Source of the DNA: Methanohalophilus portucalensis
GTDB lineage: Archaea; Halobacteriota; Methanosarcinia; Methanosarcinales; Methanosarcinaceae
Reading direction: 5' to 3'
Length of the DNA stretch: 64,000 nt
NCBI RefSeq assembly: GCF_002761295.1
Contig: NZ_CP017881.1
Coordinates: 1 to 64,000 of the forward strand
In this document: piece after piece, positions 36,332 through 45,118 of the stretch
Position numbering within the stretch: position 1 is the stretch's first letter
Layout of the letters: each line of letters opens with the position of its first letter
The notes under the pieces: model-generated
Told to the model about the DNA's origin: nothing
Databases searched by the model: none
The model's input: only the letters and a program-made list of their open reading frames with translations
Translations under genes and position numbers: made by a program

Positions 36332-36366
36332 TAGGTGATCACCTATGAATAAACGTTTATATAGGT
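36331..36366 (+). promoter_or_regulatory. 16-bp palindrome followed by TATA box
   Basis: ATAGGTGATCACCTAT is a perfect palindrome at 36331-36346, starting on the last base of the upstream stop codon. Ten bases on, TTTATATAGG matches an archaeal TATA box at about 36357-36366, 50 bases before the EMC6-like start. A palindrome next to the TATA/BRE site suggests an operator. Confidence 0.45.
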
Positions 36367-36415
36367 TATTGTGTTGTATGTTCATTTATAATATTCATTC
36401 AGGAGAAGATGCCCC

Positions 36416-36802
36416 TTGAAAAATAAAGCGAATAAATCAAAAAAGGAAAATAAGCCTGCTGAAGGGGAAAAGGCTTCTGCTGCAGAAGTGGCCACAGCTA
36501 CGAAGGTCATGACCCCCGAGGAGAAGAGAGCAGCTCATGTTGAGGGTATCGTGAAGACTGCAGTTGCTGCTTTTATAGGAATTTTCGCAGGTATCATAGC
36601 ATTCAATGTACTGGGAATAGGAGCGGAAACAAAATGGTATGCTATCCTTGTGATTGTTGCAATACTTGCCTATTATGCCCAGCGTTTGATTTTCCCAAAG
36701 ATCAATATCGATACCAAGGAATTTGGTATGAAAGATTGGTTTTATGTAGAGTTCATAGTTATTGATTTTTGCCTTGTCACCTGGACATTACTTTTGAACT
36801 GA
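36416..36802 (+). CDS. EMC6-like membrane protein
   Basis: The 128-residue product has a hydrophilic Lys/Glu/Ala-rich N-terminal tail (1-45), then three predicted membrane helices at about 48-68, 73-91 and 105-127. This size and topology match archaeal proteins annotated as EMC6-like, relatives of a subunit of the eukaryotic ER membrane protein complex that inserts helices. The start is TTG with AGGAG 11 bases upstream. It lies 30 bases before the ABCE1 gene, so it probably shares a transcript with this ribosome-recycling factor. Confidence 0.6.
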   Translation: MKNKANKSKKENKPAEGEKASAAEVATATKVMTPEEKRAAHVEGIVKTAVAAFIGIFAGIIAFNVLGIGAETKWYAILVIVAILAYYAQRLIFPKINIDTKEFGMKDWFYVEFIVIDFCLVTWTLLLN

Positions 36803-36832
36803 TATCCACCCTTATCTGGCAGGTATTTTGAT

Positions 36833-38599
36833 ATGCGAATTGCAGTACTGAATAAAGATAGATGTCAGCCCAGAAGATGCAGCCACGAATGTGAGAAATA
36901 TTGTCCCCGCGTCAGGACAGGCGACGAAACAATCATTTTTGGAGAAGACGGTAAACCCATAATTTCTGAAGAGATGTGTGTGGGTTGTGGTATATGCATC
37001 AATAAATGCCCCTTTGATGCCATTATGATTATTGGCCTGCCCGAGGAACTGGATAAACCAATCCATCGCTATGGTACCAATGGTTTTGCGCTCTATGGCC
37101 TGCCTTCAGTTGAAACCGGCAGGGTAACCGGTATTCTGGGGCCCAATGGTATCGGTAAAAGTACCTGTGTGCAGATTCTTTCAGGAAACATGATTCCCAA
37201 TTTTGGTGGTGAGGAAGGAAGCTGGGATGAGGTGCTTGAATATTATTCAGGAACCTCTATGTATGAATATTTCAGCAAGGTTGCAGCAGGCACTATAAAA
37301 GTTTCTCAGAAACCCCAGTATGTGGATATGATCCCCAAAGCTTTCAAGGGCAAAACCCGTGAATTGCTTGAAAATACAGATGAATCTGGCAGATTGGATG
37401 ATCTTGTGAATAAACTCGGTTTATCTAATATAATGGATCGCAATATCGGGGACTTGAGTGGAGGGGAACTCCAGAGGGTAGCTATTGCTGCCTGTGCTGC
37501 CAAAGACGCCGATTTCTATTTTTTTGATGAGATAAGCCCCTATCTTGACATTTACCAGCGTATAAAAGTGTCCCAGTTAATTCAGGAAATTTCACAGGAC
37601 AAGGCCGTACTTGTTGTAGAACACGATCTGGCAATTCTGGACATGCTCTCTGATGTGGTACATGTTGCTTATGGTATGCCTTCGGGCTATGGTGTGATTA
37701 CTCATCCCAAGGGAGTGCGTATTGCCATCAATCAGTATCTCAAAGGTTATCTTCCCGAGGAGAATGTGCGTGTCAGGCCGGACAGTATTAATTTTGAGGT
37801 ACATCCCCCAAGAGCTGAAAAAGAAGTTGGCACACTTGTGGAATATGAGGGCTTTTCCAAGAACTATGATAAGTTCAGCCTCAAAGCAGCTGAAGGTTCT
37901 CTTAGAAACGGTGAAGTGCTCGGTGTTGTGGGTCCCAATGGAATTGGTAAGTCCACTTTCGTAAAGGTCCTTGCGGGCGAGGAAGAACCGGATGAAAAAG
38001 AGATGGACTTTGACATATCCATTTCCTATAAGCCCCAGTATGTCGTTGTTGACCATAATCTACCGGTTAAGTATTTCCTCAGGGGAATCTCCTCAAAGGT
38101 CGACACCAGTTACTATGAGGCTGAGATTGCCAAACCTCTTCAGCTTGAAAGGCTCTATGACCGCTCCCTGGCCGATCTCAGTGGTGGTGAATTACAGAGG
38201 GTTGCAATAGCAGCCTGTTTGACCAGGGATGCAGATATGTATATTCTTGATGAACCAAGTGCTCATCTTGATGTCGAACAGCGCTCCCAGGCCACCAAGA
38301 CCATCAAGCGTTTTGCTGAGAACAATAAGAAAACCGCCATGGTTGTAGATCATGATATTTACATGATCGATATGCTCAGTGAAAGGTTAATCGTATTTGA
38401 AGGTGAACCGGCTGTATATGGTGAAGCCCATTCCCCGACCGGTATGCAGAAAGGAATGAATAAGTTCCTCTCCAATCTGGACATAACTTTCCGCCGTGAT
38501 GAAGATACGTCCCGGCCCAGAGTCAATAAAAAGGATTCACATCTGGACAGGTTGCAAAAATCCAAGGGTGAATACTATTATTACAATCTGGATGAATAA
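36833..38599 (+). CDS. ribosome recycling ATPase ABCE1 (Rli1)
   Basis: ABCE1 splits ribosomes after termination. The 588-residue protein has the N-terminal ferredoxin-like domain with two 4Fe-4S sets (CQPRRCSHECEKYC and CVGCGICINKCP), then two ABC ATPase domains. Walker A GPNGIGKST occurs near residues 104 and 367; the signature LSGGELQRVAIAA occurs in both; Walker B FFDEIS and ILDEPSAHLD. A hinge with basic residues lies between. The length is typical. The ATG follows GGCAGGTATTTTGAT. Confidence 0.97.
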   Translation: MRIAVLNKDRCQPRRCSHECEKYCPRVRTGDETIIFGEDGKPIISEEMCVGCGICINKCPFDAIMIIGLPEELDKPIHRYGTNGFALYGLPSVETGRVTGILGPNGIGKSTCVQILSGNMIPNFGGEEGSWDEVLEYYSGTSMYEYFSKVAAGTIKVSQKPQYVDMIPKAFKGKTRELLENTDESGRLDDLVNKLGLSNIMDRNIGDLSGGELQRVAIAACAAKDADFYFFDEISPYLDIYQRIKVSQLIQEISQDKAVLVVEHDLAILDMLSDVVHVAYGMPSGYGVITHPKGVRIAINQYLKGYLPEENVRVRPDSINFEVHPPRAEKEVGTLVEYEGFSKNYDKFSLKAAEGSLRNGEVLGVVGPNGIGKSTFVKVLAGEEEPDEKEMDFDISISYKPQYVVVDHNLPVKYFLRGISSKVDTSYYEAEIAKPLQLERLYDRSLADLSGGELQRVAIAACLTRDADMYILDEPSAHLDVEQRSQATKTIKRFAENNKKTAMVVDHDIYMIDMLSERLIVFEGEPAVYGEAHSPTGMQKGMNKFLSNLDITFRRDEDTSRPRVNKKDSHLDRLQKSKGEYYYYNLDE

Positions 38600-38601
38600 T
38601 T

Positions 38602-38904
38602 TCATCCTCTTTTTGCAAGGTACCAGGTGAGAAACTCACTGTAGATAATTATTCCTGTCAGTGTAGTCCATACTATGAACAGGATGTGGTAGTTGTTTAT
38701 AGGGACATTTCCACCATCAAGCATGAAATGCTGTATTGACAGGAAGGTCCCGGTGGGTTCAGGTACAATAATTGTTGCAAGCATAATGGGTATTGTGAGC
38801 AGCAGTATTGCAAAAAAGGATGAGAACCTGAAAAATATGAACAATACAGCAACGGATAATATCAGAAAGAAGGCAATTGATATGGAGAAATCTATTATGT
38901 CCAT
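38602..38904 (-). CDS. small membrane protein, unknown
   Basis: The 100-residue product has three likely membrane helices (about 5-25, 29-48 and 73-95) and a short polar loop with PEPTGTF. A ribosome site, GAGGATT, precedes the ATG. No family recognised. It converges on ABCE1 with 2 bases between stops and lies 21 bases downstream of the large surface protein gene on the same strand, so it may belong to that operon. Confidence 0.6.
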   Translation of the reverse strand: MDIIDFSISIAFFLILSVAVLFIFFRFSSFFAILLLTIPIMLATIIVPEPTGTFLSIQHFMLDGGNVPINNYHILFIVWTTLTGIIIYSEFLTWYLAKRG

Positions 38905-38925
38905 TTAAATCCTCTTTAATTTCAA

Positions 38926-40644
38926 TCAACGTTTTTTATTTATATATAAGTATGCGATCAGTGGCCCGGTTACAATTACCATGAGCAGTACAGCATAGAT
39001 GCCAATGAGCATTTTTGCTCCCATAGGTTCTCCGGCTGGCTGGTTTGAATCTTTTGTATGACTGTCTGCATTGCCATCATGTATATTTATTGTATAAGTA
39101 TCTGTTTTTATCTGATCGGCAGTCCCTTCCTCATTTTCATATTCAAGCACAGTCGGAGACAAATGAACTGCAGGGGCATCAGGTATCTTGATTGTATATT
39201 CAATGGTTTTTTCTTCAAGGGGCTTCAGTTTGCCAGCCCAGGACAATTCCCCTCCAATAACATCCACCTCATCAGGAACATTTTCTTCCACCTCCACATT
39301 CGAGGTTATGGTTCCTGTGTTGGATGCTGTCAGGGATATTCTGACATGTTCCCCTATTATGGGAGTAGTCTTGTTTAGTTTCCTGTCTATTTCCAGTTTG
39401 GTACCTTCAACTACTACCGGAAAGTTTCCATCAGAGGTCACTTCATATGAATTACCCTTATATTCAAAACTGGCAGTTGCGGGTTTGATTTCATATCTTC
39501 CTGGCTCCGTGGGCATAGCTGTATAATTGACTGTGTCACTGCTGTTTGAAGGGATTACCAGATCCCATTTTGGATAAGGATTGTCCATCAACAAGAAGGA
39601 TGAAGGAAGATTGTCCTGGAGATGGATTATCTTTTTAGAAGAAGCATAATTATGGATTGAAAGGTTTACTGATAAGTTGGAAGTAGCGTCTAGGTTTTTT
39701 TCCACAATTTCCTTGTTGATGGATATGAAGGGAAGGATTGTGGTTGTGGTTTTTACGGAATCATCATACTCGTTGCCCTGGTAATCAAAACCTTTTAGGT
39801 AAAGTGCAATTTCGGAATTGATCTTGCGTGGTTGTTCGGGTATTCGGATAATCAGGTCAGTGGTGAAGTTTTTCCCGGGTTTAAGGACCTGGGACACATT
39901 TTTCTGGATTATATCTCCAACAGAAGTTTCTGTTTCAAGGGAAATTCCCCTAAGGGTCAACTCTCCTGTGTTTTGAATGGATGCTGTTGCATGAATCTGA
40001 TTATTGCATCGGTATGTATCCCTGATACCTGTGAGGCTTAGTTGAACAGAGGCTTCTCCAGGTGTGTAGACCTCAACCACTACTGATGTACTATCGACAT
40101 AGGAGACCCTGAACATAATTTCCCTGTTGTATTTCAGGACGTCCCCGCGTTTGAATTCCTGCTCTTGATTTTCGTTATTATGCTTTATGTCAAGATATGC
40201 AGTTTTTGTGGCTTCATCGATTGCTTGAAGTTTTACATCTGTATTTTCATAGGATACATTGTTTCCTGCATCAAGCCTGTAACTTTCTCTCAGTATCCAT
40301 ACTTTCTCAAACTCGTGGAATGCAGCATCAAAAGTAACTTGCCCCTTGTTTATTTCTGTGACATTAACCCTTAGTGTGTTTTCGTGGACATATTCATTGT
40401 TGGCGCTGTCATCAAGGCGGAAATGTTCAATATAGTTATCATTGAGATAGAGAATTAATTCTGCGTTTCCATTCCCAATATTATAGGGTTTTAGGGTATA
40501 ACTATCAATGAATGCCCTTTCCCCTTCTCCCAGGGAATAGGAACCCTGATTGACCCAGATATCCTCATGCTGGTGGTCATAGGCGTAAGCAGGATTGCAT
40601 AGTATTAAAAGGATTAATATGGCGGGAATATACCTTGAAGGCAT
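38926..40644 (-). CDS. secreted, membrane-anchored repeat protein (CARDB/DUF11-like)
   Basis: The roughly 572-residue product has a signal peptide (MPSRYIPAILILLILCNPAYA), an N-terminal domain resembling S-layer-type strands, then two or three Ig-like modules with the wording of CARDB/DUF11 repeats (KPGKNFTTDLIIRIPEQPR, NTGTITSNVEVEENVPDEV, LEEKTIEYTIKIP). One membrane helix near the end (MLIGIYAVLLMVIVTGPLIA) and KKR anchor it. An ATG 57 bases upstream is in frame but overlaps the ABC ATPase gene; the chosen start begins the signal peptide. It probably acts at the cell surface; no enzymatic motif is seen. Confidence 0.7.
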   Translation of the reverse strand: MPSRYIPAILILLILCNPAYAYDHQHEDIWVNQGSYSLGEGERAFIDSYTLKPYNIGNGNAELILYLNDNYIEHFRLDDSANNEYVHENTLRVNVTEINKGQVTFDAAFHEFEKVWILRESYRLDAGNNVSYENTDVKLQAIDEATKTAYLDIKHNNENQEQEFKRGDVLKYNREIMFRVSYVDSTSVVVEVYTPGEASVQLSLTGIRDTYRCNNQIHATASIQNTGELTLRGISLETETSVGDIIQKNVSQVLKPGKNFTTDLIIRIPEQPRKINSEIALYLKGFDYQGNEYDDSVKTTTTILPFISINKEIVEKNLDATSNLSVNLSIHNYASSKKIIHLQDNLPSSFLLMDNPYPKWDLVIPSNSSDTVNYTAMPTEPGRYEIKPATASFEYKGNSYEVTSDGNFPVVVEGTKLEIDRKLNKTTPIIGEHVRISLTASNTGTITSNVEVEENVPDEVDVIGGELSWAGKLKPLEEKTIEYTIKIPDAPAVHLSPTVLEYENEEGTADQIKTDTYTINIHDGNADSHTKDSNQPAGEPMGAKMLIGIYAVLLMVIVTGPLIAYLYINKKR

Positions 40645-40681
40645 CTTCTTCACATATATGTTGCATTGTCTATAAAAGTTG

Positions 40682-41605
40682 TTATATCCCACGGTCTTCA
40701 TGGTGGTTGTAATTGTTGAGACATTCGTTTACATTCCTGTGGGTATGTTCATGAATGTGCAGGTGGACATGTCCTTTGCCACCTTCTATAGTTTTTGTTA
40801 ATTCATCAACTGCTTCATTGATGCTTAAGGGCAATTTCTCACAGTCATATCCAAAACATGTGAGAACCTGGAAGAGCTTGAATACATCGGGTGCCTCCAG
40901 GTTGTTATCCCTGAGTAATTGCCAGTCTGAAAATATTTCGCGAGGCGTACCTTCGGCAATAATTTCCTGATTTATAATATATATCCGGTCAACAAGTTCC
41001 GGAAGGGTATTCACTTCATGGCTTGCAATTATGGTTGTAATCCCTTCACTGTTGAGGCGGTTTACGAGTTTGATCAGTTCCGCTTTGCTTCTGGGATCAA
41101 GATTTGCAGTGGGCTCGTCAAGGATCAGTATTTCCGGTCCCATTGAAAGCACAGCAGCAATTGCAGCCCTCTTTTTCTGGCCATAACTGAGGTTATGGGG
41201 TACCCTTTCTTCAAATCCAGAAAGTCCCACTGTCTTCAGTGCAGAAGATACTCTCTCCTCTACCTCTTCTTTATTGAGTCCCATGTTGATGGGCCCGAAT
41301 GCCACATCATCAAAGATTGTTGGCATGAAAAGCTGGTCATCCGGATCCTGGAATACGACCCCTACCCTGTGTATCCTTTCCTCGGTTTTGAGGCTGGAAA
41401 TATCCTGGTTGAATATGCTGACTTCACCATCGGGATTTTTGATAACCCCGTTTAAATGCATGAAAAGGGTGGTCTTACCCGCACCGTTGGGGCCCAATAT
41501 ACCTATTTTTTCTCCCTTTTTGACATGTAGTTCTATATCCTTTAATGCGAGTGTACCGTCGGGATATGCATAATTTAAATTACGGACACTTATTGCTTCA
41601 TTCAT
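40682..41605 (-). CDS. cbiO: cobalt/nickel ECF transporter ATPase
   Basis: The 307-residue ABC ATPase has Walker A GPNGAGKTT near residue 38, Q-loop VFQDPDDQLF, signature LSYGQKKRAAIA and Walker B ILILDEPTANLDP, all typical of CbiO/NikO. Its C-terminus is unusual: after the ATPase domain come GHVHLHIHEHTHR and NHHEDRG, a histidine-rich tail that could bind nickel or cobalt. It starts immediately before the cbiQ stop (no gap) and forms the energising part of the transporter at the membrane. Confidence 0.92.
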   Translation of the reverse strand: MNEAISVRNLNYAYPDGTLALKDIELHVKKGEKIGILGPNGAGKTTLFMHLNGVIKNPDGEVSIFNQDISSLKTEERIHRVGVVFQDPDDQLFMPTIFDDVAFGPINMGLNKEEVEERVSSALKTVGLSGFEERVPHNLSYGQKKRAAIAAVLSMGPEILILDEPTANLDPRSKAELIKLVNRLNSEGITTIIASHEVNTLPELVDRIYIINQEIIAEGTPREIFSDWQLLRDNNLEAPDVFKLFQVLTCFGYDCEKLPLSINEAVDELTKTIEGGKGHVHLHIHEHTHRNVNECLNNYNHHEDRGI

Positions 41606-42367
41606 TTAGAACACCAGATGATAGGTATGTAACAGGATCGCAACCGATATAATAATTATACCTGCCAGATAATCTTTTGATTTCATATGAAATTCCACGA
41701 TAGTGCATGGTTTGCCAGTGTATCCTTTTGCAATCATTGCCTGATATACCCTTTCAGCCCGGTCATAACTTTTTACAAGGAGCATTCCGATAAGGTTTCC
41801 TGTTATAGAAAGGGCATATTTGCCTGTTGTTGGGCGAAAACCTTTTGATCTTATGGCCTTCCACATCCGCTGGAACTCATCAGTTATCACAAAAATATAG
41901 CGGTATGTGAACATAAGCATCTGTACTATAGTGGAAGGTAATTTCAGGGAATAAAGGGCCTTGATGGTTGTGTCAAAACTTGCGGTCGCAAGCATAATGA
42001 CCACCAGTGTAACCGCTGCAATTGCCCGCAGCATTATGAGGCTTGCAAGATAGACTCCTTCATATGAAACAGTGAAATAGCCGCCTCCAAACATTCCTCT
42101 GCCTTCCACTGTAAATGGCAATATGAAAAAAAGGGGTAAAAGAATAAGTACTGCCCATTTGACCCTGTGCAAAACAAACTTTTTAGGTAACCCGGAGATG
42201 ACCAATATCATCAGGCTGGCCAAGAGGGCGATTAGGGCAAGGTTTACGCTGGGAAGGAAGACAAATGAAAATATGAGGATTAAAAAGGCTACCAGTTTCA
42301 TCCTGTGGTCCAGGGAATGGATGGGTGAATCCATCTCTGCATAACGGTCAATATGGGGATATTCCAT
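41606..42367 (-). CDS. cbiQ: cobalt/nickel ECF transporter transmembrane protein
   Basis: CbiQ is the T component linking the ATPase to the metal-binding M component. The roughly 253-residue protein has about five or six membrane helices and the coupling motifs ALYSLKLPS...RYIFVITDEFQRMWKAIRSKG, typical of the family. An ATG 18 bases upstream is in frame, but the ATG at 42367 has AAGGTG at good spacing. The stop abuts the cbiO start. Confidence 0.92.
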   Translation of the reverse strand: MEYPHIDRYAEMDSPIHSLDHRMKLVAFLILIFSFVFLPSVNLALIALLASLMILVISGLPKKFVLHRVKWAVLILLPLFFILPFTVEGRGMFGGGYFTVSYEGVYLASLIMLRAIAAVTLVVIMLATASFDTTIKALYSLKLPSTIVQMLMFTYRYIFVITDEFQRMWKAIRSKGFRPTTGKYALSITGNLIGMLLVKSYDRAERVYQAMIAKGYTGKPCTIVEFHMKSKDYLAGIIIISVAILLHTYHLVF

Positions 42368-42381
42368 TAAAGTTGCACCTT

Positions 42382-42849
42382 TCATTCTTTCTGCATTTTA
42401 CGGGCACGTGCGTACAATCCAATCCCGGCAAATCCCAGAATGTACCCGATTCCTGCTACAATGTTGGCTGTGAGGGGTAGTTCCGTGTCATCTGTGGAAT
42501 TGTTTTCTACCGTAGATTCTCCCTCACCCTTGAGATCTATCTCAATTTCGTCCTGATGTCCCATCTGGGAGACAATTATGCGATATTCATCCACTCCGAG
42601 TTTCGGGGAGAAATAGTACATACCATCTTCATCGGTTACATCTTCAATATAAATCTCCTCTTCACCGTCTTTTATGGCATATATCGTAATTTCGGCGTTG
42701 GCTATGGGGTCTCCGCCACCATACCAAGCCTTCACCTCTACTTCGTTTACCTGGTGCATGAGATAAACACGATGGGCAGAAACTGCGGGAGTTGCAAGCA
42801 TTGCAAGAATCAGGGCCAACATCAGCATATTGATTATCCGTTTATTCAT
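42382..42849 (-). CDS. small accessory component of cobalt/nickel transporter (NikL/NikN-like)
   Basis: The 155-residue product has a signal peptide (residues 1-25, ending AVSAH), a carboxypeptidase-regulatory-like beta domain (about 26-105; DEDGMYYFSPKLGVDEYRI), a Ser/Glu linker and one C-terminal helix followed by RARKMQKE. A similar extracytoplasmic protein occurs in predicted archaeal nickel ECF systems, where it replaces CbiN; the His immediately after the cleavage site may bind metal. It overlaps cbiM by 8 bases, with AGGAGG before the ATG. Confidence 0.7.
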   Translation of the reverse strand: MNKRIINMLMLALILAMLATPAVSAHRVYLMHQVNEVEVKAWYGGGDPIANAEITIYAIKDGEEEIYIEDVTDEDGMYYFSPKLGVDEYRIIVSQMGHQDEIEIDLKGEGESTVENNSTDDTELPLTANIVAGIGYILGFAGIGLYARARKMQKE

Positions 42850-43471
42850 TTTTTGACCTCCTTTCAGGTAACATTTCAGGTTTAACCTTCAGCAGAAATC
42901 CGACTACAGAACCTGTCACAAGGGCTTCAACTATCATTATTGGTGCGTGGGCTGCAATAGCCGCATAGGCTACTTCGGTGAATTCCTCGCCTGTAGTGAC
43001 AAGAACCAGGGCCATCAGGAGGGCTGTTATCAAAGTCGCAAGTCCGCCGCAGATAATTCCCAGGACGGATGGATTGACACCTGCCGAATATCCCTTCTTG
43101 AATATGAATGCTATGATTAAGGCAGGTATGCCCACATTCAATGTGTTCACCCCGATCACCGTAATTCCTCCATGCTGGAACAGGAATGCCTGTAATATAA
43201 GGCCCACAAAAATTGCGGGGTAGGCAAGAGTACCCAACAGGACACCGAGTAAACCGTTGAGTATCAGGTGTACGGATGTGGGTCCCAGGGATATGTGTAT
43301 CAGGGAAGCAACAAAAAAAGCAGCTGTCAATATGGATATTTTCGGGATCTGTTCCAGTGGCTCTTCCTTCCTGTTACTTCGCCAGAGTGTCAGGGCAAGC
43401 AATATTGCAGTAGCTGCCCAGCCTGCTGCAATTACTATCGGGGAAAGCACACCATCTGTAATGTGTACCAT
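42842..43471 (-). CDS. cbiM: cobalt/nickel ECF transporter substrate-binding component
   Basis: CbiM/NikM binds the metal with its N-terminal His. The 209-residue protein starts MVHITDGVLSP, the conserved N-terminus with the metal-binding His3, and has about six or seven membrane helices, including HISLGPTSVHLILNGLLGVL. It is the first gene of the cbiM-accessory-cbiQ-cbiO run. Whether it carries nickel (for F430, hydrogenase, CODH) or cobalt (for corrinoids) cannot be read directly; the neighbouring DUF4198 protein favours nickel. Confidence 0.92.
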   Translation of the reverse strand: MVHITDGVLSPIVIAAGWAATAILLALTLWRSNRKEEPLEQIPKISILTAAFFVASLIHISLGPTSVHLILNGLLGVLLGTLAYPAIFVGLILQAFLFQHGGITVIGVNTLNVGIPALIIAFIFKKGYSAGVNPSVLGIICGGLATLITALLMALVLVTTGEEFTEVAYAAIAAHAPIMIVEALVTGSVVGFLLKVKPEMLPERRSKNE

Positions 43472-43574
43472 TGTAGTCCTCTTATGAAATAAATGAATGT
43501 AAACATTTAGTGTTATGGTAGCCTTATGAAGTATGATTTAATATAAAAAAAGATTGGGGATTTATTTCCCCTGA

Positions 43575-44567
43575 TTATTTTCTTCTGCTGAGGAAGACTG
43601 CTCCAAGGATAGCGGCAATAGCAAATATCCCTTCAAAGCCGGGAGCACTTTCAGTGGTGGATTCCGCGGATTCCTTTGCTTCTTGTGCAAGTTGTTTTGC
43701 TTCATCCACTTCCTGCTGGAGTTCTGCATAGTCACCGCTTGAACCTTCTGCAGGGAACTCTTCGATCACCGGTATGATGAACACTCCTCGTGTTGCTTTT
43801 CCGGATTCTGGTTCCATGGTAGCACCCACAAACCAGATGCCTGGTTCGTCAAGGGTATAGGAGAACTCTCCCTGTGAATTGGATTTTGTAAGCCTTGTAA
43901 AGACCATGGGAGCGTCATAGGGATACATTTCCTCTGCTTCTTCCACAACTTCTTTACCTTCCTCAAGGTCGTGATAGATCTCAATTTCCACATCTGCATC
44001 TGCCAGCGGTTTATCGTTGTGGAGGGCCTGGCCTGCAAAAACAAATCCTTCTTCCATGCCATAGGGTCTCATGTAGGGCATGATTTCCGTTTCCTGTCCT
44101 ACTTTACGATCCCAGCCCACCCACATCTCTTCTCCGCAGTGGATCACGGCTTTGGTGTAATCAATGAGTTCTTCCTCACCGTCTTCATATTTAACTGCGA
44201 GTACAGTGTCGCCCATCTGATCCACGGTAAATGATGTCTTGTAGGCGACAAAAGTGCCATCATTGCCGTCTTCATCCATTCCTTCTACGGTAGTTTCCTC
44301 CACAGTGAGGGTTTCTGTTGTCCCGTCAGGTTTTGTGATGGTCACTTCGGGTATCGAGCTTACATCAAAAGAGATGTGTTCATAGGGATGTCCCCACATG
44401 ATATAGATGGTTTTTTCCTCTCCGAGTTCTGCAATATAATCTTCAGGCGCAACGTCCCACATATTTTCATCATCTGATGGGAAGACCATGGTGAAATGGG
44501 CACTGGCCGTTCCAATAGTGACGACCAGCATAATAGCCAGTAATAGTGTTGTGATTATTTTTCTCAT
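43575..44567 (-). CDS. DUF4198 metal-transport-linked surface protein with PGF-CTERM tail
   Basis: The 330-residue protein has a signal peptide (1-23, ending ASAHF), a DUF4198 domain rich in acidic residues and His (VFPSDDENMWDVAPEDY, MWGHPYEHISFDV), a coiled-coil stretch (about 280-300) and a C-terminal PGF-CTERM-like anchor: PGFEGIFAIAAILGAVF then SRRK. DUF4198 proteins accompany nickel ECF transporters (called NikK) and probably capture the metal outside the cell. The anchor predicts processing by an archaeosortase. AAGGAG precedes the ATG. Confidence 0.75.
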   Translation of the reverse strand: MRKIITTLLLAIMLVVTIGTASAHFTMVFPSDDENMWDVAPEDYIAELGEEKTIYIMWGHPYEHISFDVSSIPEVTITKPDGTTETLTVEETTVEGMDEDGNDGTFVAYKTSFTVDQMGDTVLAVKYEDGEEELIDYTKAVIHCGEEMWVGWDRKVGQETEIMPYMRPYGMEEGFVFAGQALHNDKPLADADVEIEIYHDLEEGKEVVEEAEEMYPYDAPMVFTRLTKSNSQGEFSYTLDEPGIWFVGATMEPESGKATRGVFIIPVIEEFPAEGSSGDYAELQQEVDEAKQLAQEAKESAESTTESAPGFEGIFAIAAILGAVFLSRRK

Positions 44568-44608
44568 TTTTCTACTCCTTATGTGTGATTATTATCTACA
44601 GAAAAAGC

Positions 44609-44631
44609 AATAAGTGTTACTAATACTTATT
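44609..44631 (-). promoter_or_regulatory. inverted repeat upstream of the DUF4198/Ni transporter operon
   Basis: AATAAGT and ACTTATT form a perfect 7-bp inverted repeat separated by 9 bases, 42 to 64 bases before the DUF4198 start. A-rich, TATA-like DNA overlaps it. A metal-responsive repressor such as NikR could bind here; no NikR gene lies in the window. Confidence 0.4.
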
Positions 44632-44718
44632 ATTTTGTGATTATTTTGCATATGGGATGCGCTACTAAGATTTAATTAATGGCTACAAAATACCTTTTTC
44701 ATATGTTGAATAAAAAAA

Positions 44719-44997
44719 TTAAGCACATGCCCCAGCAGCATGCGGGGTATGCACGTAGAAAACATAGAAACTTTGCACATCCCTTCTCTTAAGGAATGTC
44801 GCCTTTTCCCGGTCTTCGATATGCTGGGCAAACACAATCCATTTACCGTCGGAAGTTTCCCTGCAATCGGTGATCTGGGGTATGTCCCATTCTCTTTTAT
44901 CCTTCAGCACTACGTGTGCATTGACAAAGGAATCATGCGGCATGTCATGTAGCATATGTCTCACGGGCGAGGCATATGCACGCCTGCTATACATCAT
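44719..44997 (-). CDS. conserved-looking small protein, unknown
   Basis: The 92-residue product is soluble, with alternating strand-like segments (FVNAHVVLKDKREWDI, GKWIVFAQHIEDREKA) and a C-terminus HTPHAAGACA. The ATG at 44997 has GGGAGTGG just upstream, whereas an earlier in-frame start at 45045 lacks a ribosome site. No family recognised. It lies alone between the transporter operon and hisF. Confidence 0.5.
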   Translation of the reverse strand: MMYSRRAYASPVRHMLHDMPHDSFVNAHVVLKDKREWDIPQITDCRETSDGKWIVFAQHIEDREKATFLKRRDVQSFYVFYVHTPHAAGACA

Positions 44998-45118
44998 ACA
45001 ACCACTCCCGTTTTCAGTCAACAATAGAATGTATTTATTGAACATATATGTAATTTACGAAGTAGGTTCTGCATCTCTACAACAATATTTAATACAATAA
45101 TACTTCATTGTCATTTAC

